DNA from: Echinochloa phyllopogon
Taxonomy: Eukaryota > Streptophyta > Magnoliopsida > Poales > Poaceae
Reading direction: 5' to 3'
Assembly: GCA_033239725.1 (NCBI GenBank)
Contig: BTCW01000015.1
Location: forward strand, 7,261,501-7,325,500
DNA: 64,000 nucleotides
Made by a program: the position numbers and the translations under genes. Positions 43,140 through 55,715 of this stretch are shown piece after piece. Position 1 is the first letter of the stretch; each line of letters starts with the position of its first letter. The notes below the pieces were generated by a model. The model saw only the letters and a program-made list of their open reading frames with translations, did no database searches and was not told the DNA's origin.

Positions 43140-44396
43140 TTTATTATCAACATAAATAATAAGTATAAGTTTATATCATCCTAAATTAGCAAATACTGAA
43201 GCATAAACATAAGCATAAATGACCAGTTTCATTTCATATTCAAGTTTGATTATCATACGACGGTCCAGGCTGCTCTTGTCCATGAGCACATGTGTTATAA
43301 TAGTTTAAACTTTGCAGAGGTTGTACACTTCACCATAATTCGTGGTTTCCATTGCCAAATGTGTGTACCCCTTTCATACCATGTGAAATGAATACTGGGT
43401 TTCACTAGGAGGCCTTTCCAAATAATTTCTCAATGTGTGTGTGCTCCCTTTCCGTGCAGGTCTCTATAAGGAACACATTCCTCTTCTGCGCATCTCCTCA
43501 CAAACCTCGCTGGTAGCAACCAGCCCCATCCAAAACATACAATGCCTCCACACGTAAAGAGTCCTTCTAATTATTTAGCCAAGACCATAGCCAATTAGTC
43601 TTATGGTTGTATTGTTTTCCCAGGTGGTCACTCCATGTTCCAATTAATGCAAGTGGTTTTCAAATTTATTGAAGCATTGGAACATGAATAAAAGTAACAC
43701 AAATTCATTATGTTTGATATTAGTGTAAACCATCCCAGGTGGAGCAACTAAGCATCAACCACCTGACATTAAAGTAAAAGCCCGAGGTTGACAAGGTATG
43801 ATAAAAAGACTAGGCAAAACTTAACATAGGACCCATCATGATTAAAAAGCATGCAAGCATAGCATAACAAGAAAGTGACGCATGCAGTTATTAGGACCAA
43901 AGCATGATCAGGAGTACACTTGCCATCATCTAAAGTACAGCTGCCTATATAGTCTTGAACTCTGCCTTTGCACTTAATCTTCTAGCTTTCGAAAATCGTT
44001 CTTACTCAAAGCAAACAATGGCATAAAAATACAAGCAAACAAACAAGTACAACTAAGAATAATACACCAGACAAAAGAAAAGCTTCAAAAGAGCATACTA
44101 AAGGTTAGGGATTGATGCTACGGTCACGTGAGCGCAATAATCGCTGAAAACGAAGCTAAAGTTGAAAATATACAACCATCAAAAGATTTAAATTATAAAA
44201 AATAAAATAGTATATGTATCATTTATTTAAATTTAATAAAACCATATATAAAGGTTATTCCAGAGGGATATCCTAAGCTGTAATTACTTCAATTATATTT
44301 GAATTTGAAAAATCAACACTAAACTTAATCATATTGTATTTATAATTGTTTAAGTATGAATTATGTAAATTAAACATTGTATTTGGAATAAAACAT
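43140..44396 (-). mobile_element. Diverged reversed LTR related to Gypsy element 2, part 1
   Basis: Read on the minus strand it follows the 3' half of the element 2 LTR with many changes. Shared landmarks: GTGTACAACCTCTGCAGAGT near 43320, the CATGGAG..CCACC..GGAAAACA block near 43630, GATGCTTAGTTGCTC near 43750 and TTGCGCTCACGTGACC near 44130. It is interrupted at 44396 by a solo LTR and continues at 46013. Confidence 0.65.
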
Positions 44397-46007
44397 TGTT
44401 GACACCAAAAATTGGTACCAGGAAGAAGCTGACATGTGGGCCGAATTCGTTAAAAAGATATCATTCGGCGAAGGAGTTTTTTCCTAGAGCATTCGGTAAA
44501 GACGTTCTGCGGTCGGGAATGCATCGTCATTCGGCAAGAGAACTGTTTCGCAAAAGGCATTCGGGAGCGCGTGATGACGTGGATCAAGTATAAGGAAAAG
44601 GCTGGTTTAACTTGGAATGCAAGGCGGATACGGTGCCCCGGCGTTTATCTTTTTTAGGAAATAAATAATGTAATCGTAATCGATTAGGAGTCGTGTCGAA
44701 ACCTGGGTATAAATATAAACCCATGGTAATTGTAAAAGCATAGTTCAATCAATCATACAACAAACCGGCCCCGTGCCAACTTCGAGTCCTTTAGTCGAGT
44801 CGTCGAGTTCTTCGAGAGGAATCATCGATCCGTCGACCTCCGTAAGTACCGGCAACCCTGCACCATGCCTAGTATCATGCGGTGGATTTAGGCTTTGGTT
44901 CAGGAAGGTTCCATTGTTAGATCATGAGCCATGCGGTGGGCTAAGTTTTAGCTTGGAACAAGTTATCGGTTCTATTGGATTTTGGCAAGATCTGATAGAT
45001 CCATTAAGTTACCATGTGTTGCTCTGGATTTTACCTTTGTGTTTAATTCATTATAACACTCCTTTGCCCAGTCTAGGTTGATTAGATTCGGTTCCAGCTC
45101 ACAATGCACTGCGTTTCCATAGCCGAATTCGAAGTCAATCTAGATTGCCACGTGTTGCGGGTTCAAGCTCGTTGGTCTTGTGTAGATCTTGACAGAACCG
45201 GGTATCATGCGGTGGATGCAGGTTTTTGGGTCGTCTTAGAGCTAATCATCCGGTGGATTAGAATTCGATTCGATCTGATGGACCTATCATCATCAACGAA
45301 GCATGTTCCTTCTTCATGGAACCCGATTCGGCTATTATAGCTGTATTCGGCAGTATCGCCACGAGTGAAATATGTCCACGGTTTTGTTTTAAATAAAGAA
45401 TGCTTTTAGCCTTCCACGTTTAGAGTATATCATGCGGTGGATTGATCTATTCTTGGTTGGTGGTGTGATTCCAAGCAAGTCGTATCATGCGGTGGATTAA
45501 CTTGCTTGTTTCATGCTCGACGGGTTGAAAAGTACCTAGACATGCGGTAGACTAGTGCTTTTAGCCTATGCATTCTTGTTTATTATGAAATTATGGTCAT
45601 GTTTTCGCCCTTTTATTTATTTATCATGCTCTGTTCCTCGTTAATCGGTTATGAGTATACGTCACAATGTTTATTCAGTCGAATACCGATCTTTCGTCAT
45701 GCTTACGTCACGCATTCGGCAGTGAGCTTTCTGCGTGCTTTGCCGATTGCCGAATGATGCCTTAACTGCTGACAGATAGCTTTTTCTATAGCTATATGTC
45801 GTTCGAAACTGGCTCCGTAACCGCAATTATGGAACTATCTGGTATTACCCGGTACGTTCCAGGTGTTATTTGAACTTCTTTTCTCCCTTTGTCAGTTTCA
45901 GGAAAATTGACTGGCACGCTTTCGGGTTCAAACGCTCGGGCCACGTGTGAAGCTAGCTAATTCGGCTTGCTGTGTGCTTGGCGTGAAGTGCGGATTTTAC
46001 GTCAACA
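44397..46007. mobile_element. Solo LTR (1611 bp), TSD AACAT
   Basis: The ends are TGTTGAC...GTCAACA, flanked by AACAT at 44392-44396 and 46008-46012. A TATA-like GTATAAATATAAAC near 44707 suggests plus orientation. From 44873 to 45553 it holds seven spaced copies of ATCATGCGGTGGATT or close variants. Short open frames inside are not convincing genes. Family unknown. Confidence 0.9.
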
Positions 46008-46012
46008 AACAT

Positions 46013-46500
46013 GTGAGATCATCTAAGCGTATAACATTATATATCGAGTTGAAGTCATAATATTATTCCCAACAAATTTATGTTGATATTAATAAAATTA
46101 ACATTTATCTATGGAAACTTGAAGTTTAAATCTAATTTCCCTTTAACTTGAAAATTGATTTAATTAATCATTAAGCAAATTAATATTAGTTTATTAAAAA
46201 CTGAGATATAGTTAACACTTATTTATAAAACTAATTGAATAAATATTAATCAAATGAATGAAAATTTGAAAAATTAGATTATAAACCTTAATTAACTTTT
46301 AATTAGAAAAACACATTTAAATAACCTTTACTCAATTTATTACCGACAAAATTTCAGAAACAAAGTATATGCTAAATGATAGTGCGAAATTGTAGTTTAT
46401 GTTGATATGAAACTAATGCAACCAGAACGGATTAAAATAGAGTAAAAAACTGAATTCTATGGTTAAAACAAGGTTTGATGCATCTAATACTAATAGGGGC
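46013..46500 (-). mobile_element. Diverged reversed LTR related to Gypsy element 2, part 2
   Basis: Continues the reversed LTR from 44396 once one AACAT is removed. The minus strand shows the AT-rich body and the AACTCCATTTTAATC..GTTCTTGTTGC block near 46410. It fades by about 46500. Confidence 0.6.
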
Positions 46501-47271
46501 TTTTCTGTGAAAGAGCATAGACCAAGAGAATATGATAGAAAAATTACATGATTCGTTGAAGGTCTTACTAAAAAAGCTTAAGGCCAACAACAGCAGAAGG
46601 CTCGGCGCAATGACGAGGGAAGGAATGGGGCAATGGTAGAGGATATGATGGCAAAAGACTACCTTTCCGATTCCAAACAAAGGGGTCTTCCTATAAAGGT
46701 GTCTACGGTGTGTCTTGTCACACCCGACCTAGTTTGTATGGCCCAGTAGTGGCCCATGAGTGCGGGATGCACGTGTTTAGTGCCATCTTGCTAGTTTAGC
46801 CAGGGTGGAGGCAACTTATAAGCTCTTGTTTTTCAACCATAGTACCTTCAGATTAACCCTTTACACGAAGCGAGGATGAAAGTGTAAGCAGGGTGCTATG
46901 TGTACGTGTGCATGCCCCTCGGAAGGGATGTGCGGGGCAGCTTTAGAGGGCGGGTTGATATATGGAGAAAAACTCTTCATCTCCATATCCATTAGCAATG
47001 TGGGACTAAAACATGGTTTACTCCTTTCAATGCAAATATGATTTAGAGATATCTCATCGCACTAATGGGATTTGAAATGTGGCTCAATAAATTGGTCGAT
47101 GGATTTAAGCTAAAATTTGATAAAATCTAGGCCAAGACTGGCATACTAAGATTTAGCGTCATTTTTATTCTCAAAATAATTATTTTTATGGTTATAAAAT
47201 AATTCCAAATAAGTTTAGAATTCATATTTAAACCATAAAAAATATTCTAAAAATCTTAGGAAAAATCAGCT
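46501..47271 (-). mobile_element. Second copy of the repeat seen at 2614-3714, with an insert
   Basis: 46600-46715 and 46955-47271 follow the copy at 2900-3330 with many substitutions. Between them about 240 bp (46716-46955), starting TGTCACACCCGACC, replaces about 20 bp of the other copy; its nature is unknown. No genes. Confidence 0.45.
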
Positions 47272-47959
47272 GTTGACGCAAAAAGACAGGCAATGACAGT
47301 CTACGCAAACACACGATCGGCCTCGGAGATTTGCTTTACTCCGATGAGGAGCCGGTAATCCTGAGGTTCAAGGTGTGCTAGTCAATTTGACCTGTAATTG
47401 ATAAGAGAAATAAAATCGTGTAAAATCCACAGATCGGCTATGATTTTGAATATCTTTTCTCTGTATCAGACCGGCTACAACAGCTGATGATGGTTTAAAG
47501 TCGAAACCCAAGGCTACGCTTAGAAGCTTGAAAGCCGATTCGAATCTTAGATGCAAACTGATAGATTGAAGATAAAAACTAAAACTTAATAGAAATAACA
47601 GATTAAATCTATTAAGATCTAGCATATATCTTGAAGATAAAAACTAAAACTTAATAGAAATAACAGATTAAATCTATTAAGATCTAGCATATATCGATTA
47701 CTTTGAACAGAACAGTAAAACAGAGCAGAATATACCCTAAGATACTTCAAAGCGAGTTACACGAAAAAAATTCAAAATCAACCCTATTTTTAAATATATT
47801 TTGATTATACCTTTATAATACTATATAAAATAGTATGTCTATATACTCAATGTATGCTTACATACCCAACGTATATATCATCATAGATATTCTAGTATCA
47901 TCACATACTACATGTACATACTTTTCGTCGGATCAAATTTATCGCGTGTAGAATGTATT

Positions 47960-47963
<4 letters not shown>
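47272..47963. mobile_element. LTR-like fragment starting TGTTGACGC
   Basis: It begins TGTTGACGCAAAAAGACAGG right after the previous repeat breaks off, as an LTR start would. The sequence is AT-rich and no end, primer site or coding sequence is seen. It contains the exact 65-bp duplication listed separately. Confidence 0.35.
47566..47695. repeat. Exact 65-bp tandem duplication
   Basis: 47566-47630 (TTGAAGATAAAAACT...TCTAGCATATATC) is repeated without a visible change at 47631-47695. Confidence 0.95.

Positions 47964-48020
<57 letters not shown>
47964..48020. repeat. (TA)n microsatellite
   Basis: About 28 TA units. A shorter TA run lies at 48215-48233. The 195 bp between them (GGGAAGGTATACTCTGTGGG...) may be a small insertion into a TA tract. 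From 48234 to 48850 I recognise no element or gene. Confidence 0.9.
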
Positions 48021-48023
<3 letters not shown>

Positions 48024-48850
48024 AAGGTATACTCTGTGGGCGGCCATAGAATAGTTATTCTGTAGCCACCTCTTTTTACTGTAGTTTTATGTAGTAACTT
48101 ACTATAATTTCAATTCATATTTATAGTAATTGGGTTACTATAACACACATGGAGATATTTACCATTATATTATCGTAAATTACTTAGTAAGAAGTTACTA
48201 AAATCTCGTGAGGCTATATATATATATATATATGCTAGTTTGGGATTACCTTGCTTCCCTTCTGCCCGAACACTCCATCAGCACAAATTAAATGCCACAA
48301 AATAAATAATCGGCACATAACTACTGTAAACATCGTTGATGATCTAAAGCTAGATACTGGTGCACGAAACAGGCGACAATTTTGGTTGCATACAGGCCAT
48401 AACCAGACATCAGCCTCTCTGCATGCCCAATCTTGTCTCCGTTTCAGATCACTCCAGTGCTACAGATTTGGGTTCTCTTCCTTGATTCTTCGTGTTTGCA
48501 TAAATTTGGCAGATTTTTGTGCCGATCTACTTCGAGAATATACCACCACCATGCCATATATGGGAGCACGCAAACAGAGATGCACGTATATGGTAAGTGG
48601 GTATTGAACGAGTTTCATCAGCACGCGTGTAAAGCAAAGCTAAATATTTTCCATGCATTTAAATATCATTTCTCCAGCTACTTAGCAATTTTAACTGCTT
48701 AGTGTTACAGTTGAATAAATTCGTAGTTTATAGTTGTAGCTGATGTACGTGCTGCTCATAAAGCACATGTTGTTGTTTGGCTACGCTGAACTCTACATTC
48801 GTTTTGATTGGTCAGAACATGTGTATATATAAGCTGCAAACTAAAACAAT

Positions 48851-50013
48851 CACTACTACAAAATACGACATCACAAACGCCCAGCCACACCGTTTGTGAT
48901 GCACACATCACAAACGGTTCCATGGCAGCTGGGCGTGCTAGCCGTTGGAACCGTTTGTAGGAAAAACCGTTTGTGATGTGGGGCATCACAAACGGTTTGT
49001 AGCAAAAACCGTTTGTGATGCCCCCGAGCACCATACAAACCGTTTGTGATGGTGTGTACGATATACATTAAAACCACATTTTAAAGTAATAAATCAATTC
49101 AAATCAAAAAATATTGAACTACAAAGTTGTATAACTTCTCAATGTCTAGAACTTTTAGTTTGGTCATTTCTTCATTCGACAAATTTATATGAATATTGTT
49201 CATAAAATCTATATCTCCCATAGAGTTTCCTGGAACTATAAGAGATCTATAAGATTTGTGAACAATGTTACTCTCATTACATCGGATAAAAAAATAACAT
49301 ATAGAAAAGTTGTAGATCTTCAGAAGTTATACAATTTTGTAGTTTGAAACTTTTTAATTTGAATTTGTTTTACTAATGAAAAGTAAGTTTGTAGTTCTAA
49401 AAATTTGAAATTTGAGTTTTTTCAAATGACCTCAGATGAAGAAACAATCAAAATAAGAGTTGTAGATCACAATAAGTTATGAAACTTTGTAGTTGACAAC
49501 TTTTTCATTTCAAATCATCCGGTCAACGAAAACTAAGTTTGAATGTTCTCAAATTTGAAATTCAAATTTTCTAAACGACCTCGGATGGAGAAATGACCAA
49601 AATAGGACTTGTAGATTTCAAAAAGTTATGAAACTTTGTAGTTGATAACTTTTTAATTTGACATTGTTTAGGGACTCAAACAAGCAATTTACACTCCGTT
49701 TAGTATAATACGGTACGAACCAGAACAAAATATAGTCACAATTGAGAGTGTGGTGTAGTGGTAGAGGAGGTTACGCATGGTGCGTGACTTGTGGGAAAAA
49801 TGGCTTAGATTGGTTGGTGGCCGGTTGGTGGTCTTCCAACATTAAAATATTTTTTTTTTGCTATTTTTTTTGAGGTTTTTTGGTGCACTTGGCATCACAA
49901 ACGGTTCGTAATGTGATGTCGTTAGACATCACAAATACTATATCACAAACGTCTAGCAAAACCGTTTATGATGAGGGTTTAAAACCGTTTGTGATGTTGA
50001 ATTCTGTAGTAGT
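48851..50013. mobile_element. CACTA 3, non-autonomous, 1.16 kb
   Basis: The left end is CACTACTACAAAATACGACATC and the right end TTCTGTAGTAGT, missing only the expected final G. Subterminal repeats read ATCACAAACGGTTTGTGATG in both orientations at both ends. The body (49080-49680) is built of about three diverged 130-bp units with AGTTGTAGATC and TTATGAAACTTTGTAGTTGA. It encodes no protein. The left flank is AAT. The right end touches CACTA 2 directly. Confidence 0.8.
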
Positions 50014-50305
50014 CACTACCAGAATGATCGACATCTGCACCGGGTGGGAAAGCCCTTTAGCACCGGGTTTCCCACCCGGTGCAACTAATCCGAGGCTAAA
50101 GGGGTACCCCTTTAGCACCGGGTTGAATAACCGGTGCTAAAGGGTCCCTTTAGCACCGGGTGCAGCCACGACCCGGTGCTAAAGGGCCTGCCCCGCAGCG
50201 CCTTTGGCAGGCCCTTTAGCACCGGGTCGTGGCTGCACCCGGTGCTAAAGGGCCTGCCTTTAGCACCGGTTGCTGTCTGCAACCGGTGCTAAAGGCCCCG
50301 GATTT
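50014..50305. repeat. Left subterminal repeats of CACTA 2
   Basis: Facing pairs of TTTAGCACCGGGT and ACCCGGTGCTAAA that can fold into hairpins. From 50306 to 50559 there is AT-rich sequence holding the 3' end of the Ulp1-like transcription unit. Confidence 0.85.
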
Positions 50306-50559
50306 CTTTTTTTTGCTTTTTTCAGTAGCCATGCGTGCACGTCTATATACGTATATATTCTAATACGTGTATTCTAATGCGTATTCGGCCGACTCTATAT
50401 TCATATTAGCTGACATTTCATCAAAATAGAAGACATATATATTACAAAAGTAGATATTCATGCATGTCAACTCGAGTTATATATATTTAAACTGTATTTT
50501 CTACTTATTAAGATTGACGACTAGCTTGTTGGACTGTTCGGCACGTCCTCCAGTACTGG

Positions 50560-53500
50560 CTAGTAGAATTCTCCTCGGGGATTGACGACCTCGTCCCAGA
50601 TCCATCCGACGAGCTGTTCTGCAATTGCGTCAATTCTTTCTAGCTCTAGGGACTCTTCCTTCAGGTTGAACATCTGTAATTTACAAATAATTGAAAGATA
50701 TTTAATCCGCCGAGTTGGAGACAATAATTGTGCACTTAATAATAATGGAAATGTGTTTATTATTACGTACCATAATATCATGTTGTGTAAGCTTTTTATG
50801 TCCCCAATTCCACATGAAATCGCAAACATAGTATGCACATAAATTATTTCCCGGCCCCTGTTTGACACACTGTCGACCAAAAGAAATTAAGTAAAATTCA
50901 TATAATATATTAGCCGAGGCCTACATGTACAAATTACTTGCTTACCGGAAAGCCAATGTTCCATTTTAGTGTTTCATGTTGAATTCCCGGGTGTTCTTGA
51001 CGAAATTGAATCCAGGCCCTGCGAACAAAAAAATTGAGTTAAGTCATTGCGAGTGTAAGGGGTGAATTAAGTAGGGGAAAATATACATCACCTTGTCATC
51101 ATGTCCATGATGTTCTGTAGTTTTTCTTTTGGAGTGTGCAACGAATCAAAGACGTTCACGACACCCCGGTCAGGACACAATATTATTAGGAACCAGTGGA
51201 ATCTGTGCACATGTATACATTATAATCAGAAATGAATTAGTACACAGACAGTATAAGAAGAAGCCTGTGTATGTACTCACTTGATGTTGTACGAGATTAG
51301 TATGGAGTCGCAGTAATTTTGTTTTTGATCTATACTTGTATAGGTTTAAATATGTTTCCTCAGGATTGTGCAGTATCATTGCTTCACTTATCCTTCGAGG
51401 ATCAACGAAACCAACGTCATATATATTGTCTCTCCGACATTTTTGAATCTTCATTCTGCATATGTTAAGCAATAAATAAAGCCCGCGTCAGCATAGATTG
51501 GAATTATTGCTTTCAAACTGTGAATTATAAGCAACAACAAAGTACTTACAGTGTCCAATAGGTGATCAAATCCACGTCCATGGCGTCGCGGTGGTACAGC
51601 TCATATATATCCTTAAACCTTAGCCACACCCAATCCTCGTCACCATTGTAGAAATCCTGGTCCTTCACGCCTACTTTGATCATGCGTAGTTTATTCCTTA
51701 TTGATTCTTCCAAGTACCACTCATGGAATCGGCGCATCTTCGTCTGTAGCTTTCTCTCCATTTCAGGAGGGACCATAGGCTCGCCAAGCTTAAACGGCCA
51801 CCTCAGCGTTGTGTTTACAGGCACATCTTCTTCCCCCAGGACTTGCGCTCTGGTTAGTCCAGTCTCGGCCATTACTCGTTGCACGTTAAGCTCGTCTAGA
51901 GATGGCAATGGACCCAAGCGCCGCTGAGGTTGCTGGCCGAGCTGAGGAACCTTTTTGGATGGGCCCGCCTCCTTATCTGCAGCCTTCCGCTTCCGGCGAG
52001 ATTTCAGTAATGAGCGTTCATAGTCTATTACTATTACTTCCTTCTGTTGACCCTTGCTCAAATTACCGAGGAATGACTTGACGACGGCGGGATCAAGCTT
52101 CGACTCCGGCTCAGGTTTTTTCCTCCACTCGGCCATTTGCCTCTTTGTGTCTGCTTTGACCGAGGCTTCGAGCTCCTCTAGAGTCTTCTCGCCCGCTCTT
52201 TTCTCTGGTGCGGGCTTCTCTCTAGTTTTCCGCGCCTTCTTTGCTGGTGGAGTGGGGGCAGAGGCTTTAGTGCGGCGTCCCCTCTTTGGCGGAGGAGACG
52301 GAGACCTCTTTGGCGGAGGAGACGGAGACCTCTTTGGCGGAGGAGACGGGCTTGCATCAGGAGCTCCCGGAGAATCGTCATGATCCTGTGGATCTCTTGG
52401 AGGTGACGGAGGCTTGTTGGTAGCCGCAGGTGTACCGGGTATGACGACGTCTGCCTTGCTCCATAGAATGATGCAGTGAGAACACTGACCGAGTTTTGTT
52501 TCTCCGTCACCTCCGGGGATGTCAAGTTCCAAATCTTCCCAGTTGGTGACGACTTGCTCCACCTCAACAGGTACGTAACCATGTGGAATGTCATTGCAGT
52601 GCCATTTTTGCCCTTCTTCCACACGTTTGGTCATACCGTATGCGACCTGATAAGTTAGTAGTCACAAAGAAAGTTAGTAAATGAATGGTATTTATGGTGA
52701 AATGTATGCAGTACGAACTAAGGTCGCATACGTACCACCACAGCTAAGTTCTTCTGCGTGACGACAAGCTCGCACGCGGTCCGTTGAGTTATTTCATCCA
52801 CGGTGTAACGGACCACTTCGGCGGCCTGTGTGGAAGCATGACTGCTTTGATATTGTTGTGGAGGGCTAATAAGGGCCGCATCTTGGAGAGGTGCATGCTC
52901 TGTGGAACCGGTCCCGCCTGCGGCTTGTTGGAGAGGTGCAGGCTCTGTGGAACCGGTCCCGCCTGTGGCTTGTTGTATCTGCAGCCATGCTACCTTCATC
53001 CGTCGCTCCATCTCTGACTCCATTTCTTGGAGCTTTGAGCCCTGGGCGGCAACCGTTTGCTCTAGGTCCCTCACCCTCTGCTCATATTCGGCCTTCTTCC
53101 TCGAACGGCTCCTATAGGTGGCGGCGTGCTCTTGGAAACCTTTCTTCCATGAGATGCTTGTGCCTATGCCGCGCGTCCGTCCAGGATGCTCCTTGTTCCC
53201 TAAGGCATAGGTTAGCTCATCTTTGTCTCTATCAGCAACAAATTCTCCCCTATCAGATGCCCTGAGGATATCGAGGAGACGCTGAGCTAGTTCTCGCAAG
53301 TCCTCGGGAAAAACTAAGGAGCCGTCGATTGGGCTTAGGATGCCTCCATGACCATAGTACCAATGCTTGGTCCTTGTGGGCCAGTCGTGTGTCGCTGGAG
53401 TGATGCCTCTAGCATATAGATCTTCTTCCATCTTCTCCCATTTAGCGATGCTTGCCTTGTAACCTCCCGAACCCATCTTATGAGAGTACTTCTTATTTGC

Positions 53501-54315
53501 GGTGTTTCCAGCGTTTCTAGCGCTAGCCGTTGCACCCTCTTCGGAGGTTTTGTACTCAATGAATGCTTCCCACTCGTCATTAGTGATCTTCTTATACTTC
53601 GCAGGATCCGGGGCCTCTCCGGTTTTGAGAAAATGCGAGTACAACTTCTTCTTGAAATCCTGAAACAGAACTGCCATCTTCTTCATTGTACAATCCCTCA
53701 GTTCTGCTTCATGAGTGCTAGGCCAGTCGAATATTGCCTTTAATTCCCTCCATAGCATCTTCTTCTCTGTATCGGGGAGCACGTACTCCTCACTGGGGTC
53801 CGTGGACTTCCATTTTCTGATACTAATGGGCACATTGTCCCGTACAATTACCCCGCACTGAGATACAAATTTCTTGGCCACTTTTGGGGGCTCAACTGGC
53901 TCCCCGTCATCCTCCACTCGGGTGATGTGTAACTTGACATCCTTCAGCTTCTTCGTGGTCGATCGTTTTGATTTCTTAGCAAAGGCGGCCTACACAAATT
54001 ACATATATACGAGATGATATAGAGATGGTATACATAATTGACATGTACAATACAAATTTATGTTAGCTAGATACACACCTGACTAGACGAGGGCTCGTTA
54101 CCGGCCCCTTCAATAGTTTCGGCCCTTGCAACATTGTCGCCCTGGACATTGTCGTCCCTTCCAATGATCCCCAACACATCATCCATGGACATTGGTTGGG
54201 TTACAATATTGAAAAGTTGATTCGCAAAGAACGTGTCGTTGTCCTCTTGCATGGGTGGGACAGGGGTGTTGTTGTCCTCTTGCATGGGTGGGACGGGGTT
54301 GTTGTTGTCCGCCAT
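50560..54315 (-). CDS. CACTA gene 2 ending in a Ulp1-like C48 cysteine protease, 8 exons
   Basis: Exons by eye (all GT...AG): 54079-54315, 52736-53989, 51550-52646, 51281-51455, 51092-51202, 50946-51018, 50771-50869, 50560-50673. The N-terminus is acidic and Pro/Asn-rich. The second exon is the DNA-binding-like Transposase_24-type part (KKYSHKMGSGGYKASIAKWE) with a coiled coil and two 14-codon repeats (TGGTGSTEPAPLQQ). The third has a Pro/Ser/Lys array (three SPSPPPKR). The last five encode the protease: His in FHWFLI, Asp in VFDS, Gln and Cys in KQGPGNNLCAYYVC, the C48 His-Asp-Gln-Cys set. C48 enzymes cleave SUMO or its precursor. A one-base frame problem near 51355 means this copy may be inactive. 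Confidence 0.75.
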
Positions 54316-55130
54316 CTATAGAATTAAAAATAATTGATAAGAAATATATACAAAGCATACATATTCCCAATATATCTAACATTTTCGCTAAGGGGGTCGG
54401 TGCACGAAAAACGGATTCGCCAAGGGGTTCGGTAAGGGGGTCGGTGCGCGAAAAACGGATTCGCTAAGGGGTTCGGGTGCGCGGTGGGTTCGGGTACGCC
54501 ATAGAATTTCCGATAATAAACATTTTCGATAGTATGCATTATACAAACATATAACATTTCCAATATACATTTAAATGAAGCACATATATTTCTAATATAC
54601 ATAGAATTTCCAATATACATTTAAAGGAAGCATTTTCCAATATACATTTCAAACATATAACATTTCCAATATACATTTAAATGAAGCACATATATTTCTA
54701 ATATACATAATTTTAAAAATAATTGATAAGAAATATATACATTTAAATGAAGCACATATATTTCTAATATACATAATTTTAAAAATAATTGATAAGAAAT
54801 ATATACATTTAAATGAATCACATATATTTCTAATATACATAGAATTTCCAATATACATTTAAATGAAGCATTTTCCAATATACATTTCATACATATAACA
54901 TTTCCAATATACATTTAAATGAAGCACATATATTTCTAATATACATAATTTTAAAAATAATTGATAAGAAATATATACATTTAAACGAAGCACATATATT
55001 TCTAATATACATAGAATTTCCAATATACATTTAAATGAAGCATTTTCCAATATACATTTCAAACATATAACATTTCCAATATACATTTCAATGTAATTTC
55101 TAATATTTTCAATGTATATGCTTAGCGAAC
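54316..55130. repeat. AT-rich tandem repeat block in CACTA 2
   Basis: From about 54560 to 55090, units of roughly 90-110 bp containing ACATTTAAATGAAGCACATA and TTTCTAATATACAT recur at least five times. They create repetitive minus-strand reading frames that are not genes. It may be the promoter or 5' region of the Ulp1-like gene. Confidence 0.7.
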
Positions 55131-55715
55131 GCGTTCGGCTAAGCGCATTTGGTTAGCGAACGCGTTTGCTAACCAAATGCGCATAGCCGAACGTGTTCGG
55201 CCATGCAACGGGTACCTACACACACAAACACGTACACGGCACGAAGGCCGGCTCACAAACATGCACGCACGACACGAAGCCGGCTTCACAGAGGCTCACC
55301 GCGTGATGGGCGGCGGGCGACGGCGGCGCGGGGACGGGCGGCGGCGGCGGCGGCGAGGGGACGAGGAGCGGCACCGGCGCGGGGACGACGGGCGGCGCGG
55401 GGACGAGGGGCGCCGGCGCGGGGACGACGGACGGCGGCGGGGACGTAGACGGCGGCGGGGACGACCGACGGGCGCGGGGACAGGGGTGGGGCGCGGGGAC
55501 GACGGCGCGGCCCGGGACAAGGGCGGCGGCGCGGCGTGGGCATGGGGACGATAGGCGGCGGCGGCGTGGGCGCGGGGACCACGGGCGGCGGCGGCGACGG
55601 GCGAAGGCGACGGGCGGCGGCGGCTGAGGAGACGAGGAGGCACCGGCGGCGGTTTCGATCTGGGAGGAATGAGGGCGACTTGAGGGAGGGGAGAGAAGTC
55701 CCCGGACTTATAGGT
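55131..55715. other. GC-rich segment upstream of the Ulp1-like gene
   Basis: Starts with alternating AGCGAACGCGTTCGGCTAAG-type palindromes (55122-55205), then a (CGGCGG)-rich tract to 55640. Long Arg/Pro-rich open frames on both strands reflect composition, not coding. It resembles a leader or CpG-rich promoter; nothing more can be supported. Confidence 0.4.

Noticed and set aside
49745..49775. GTGGTGTAGTGGTAGAGG, which resembles a tRNA or SINE A box
   Set aside because: No B box or tRNA fold could be found nearby; it sits within the body of CACTA 3.
54388..55086. Repetitive minus-strand frames with MYIGNVICL-like units
   Set aside because: They are translations of an AT-rich tandem repeat, with no selection for a protein visible.
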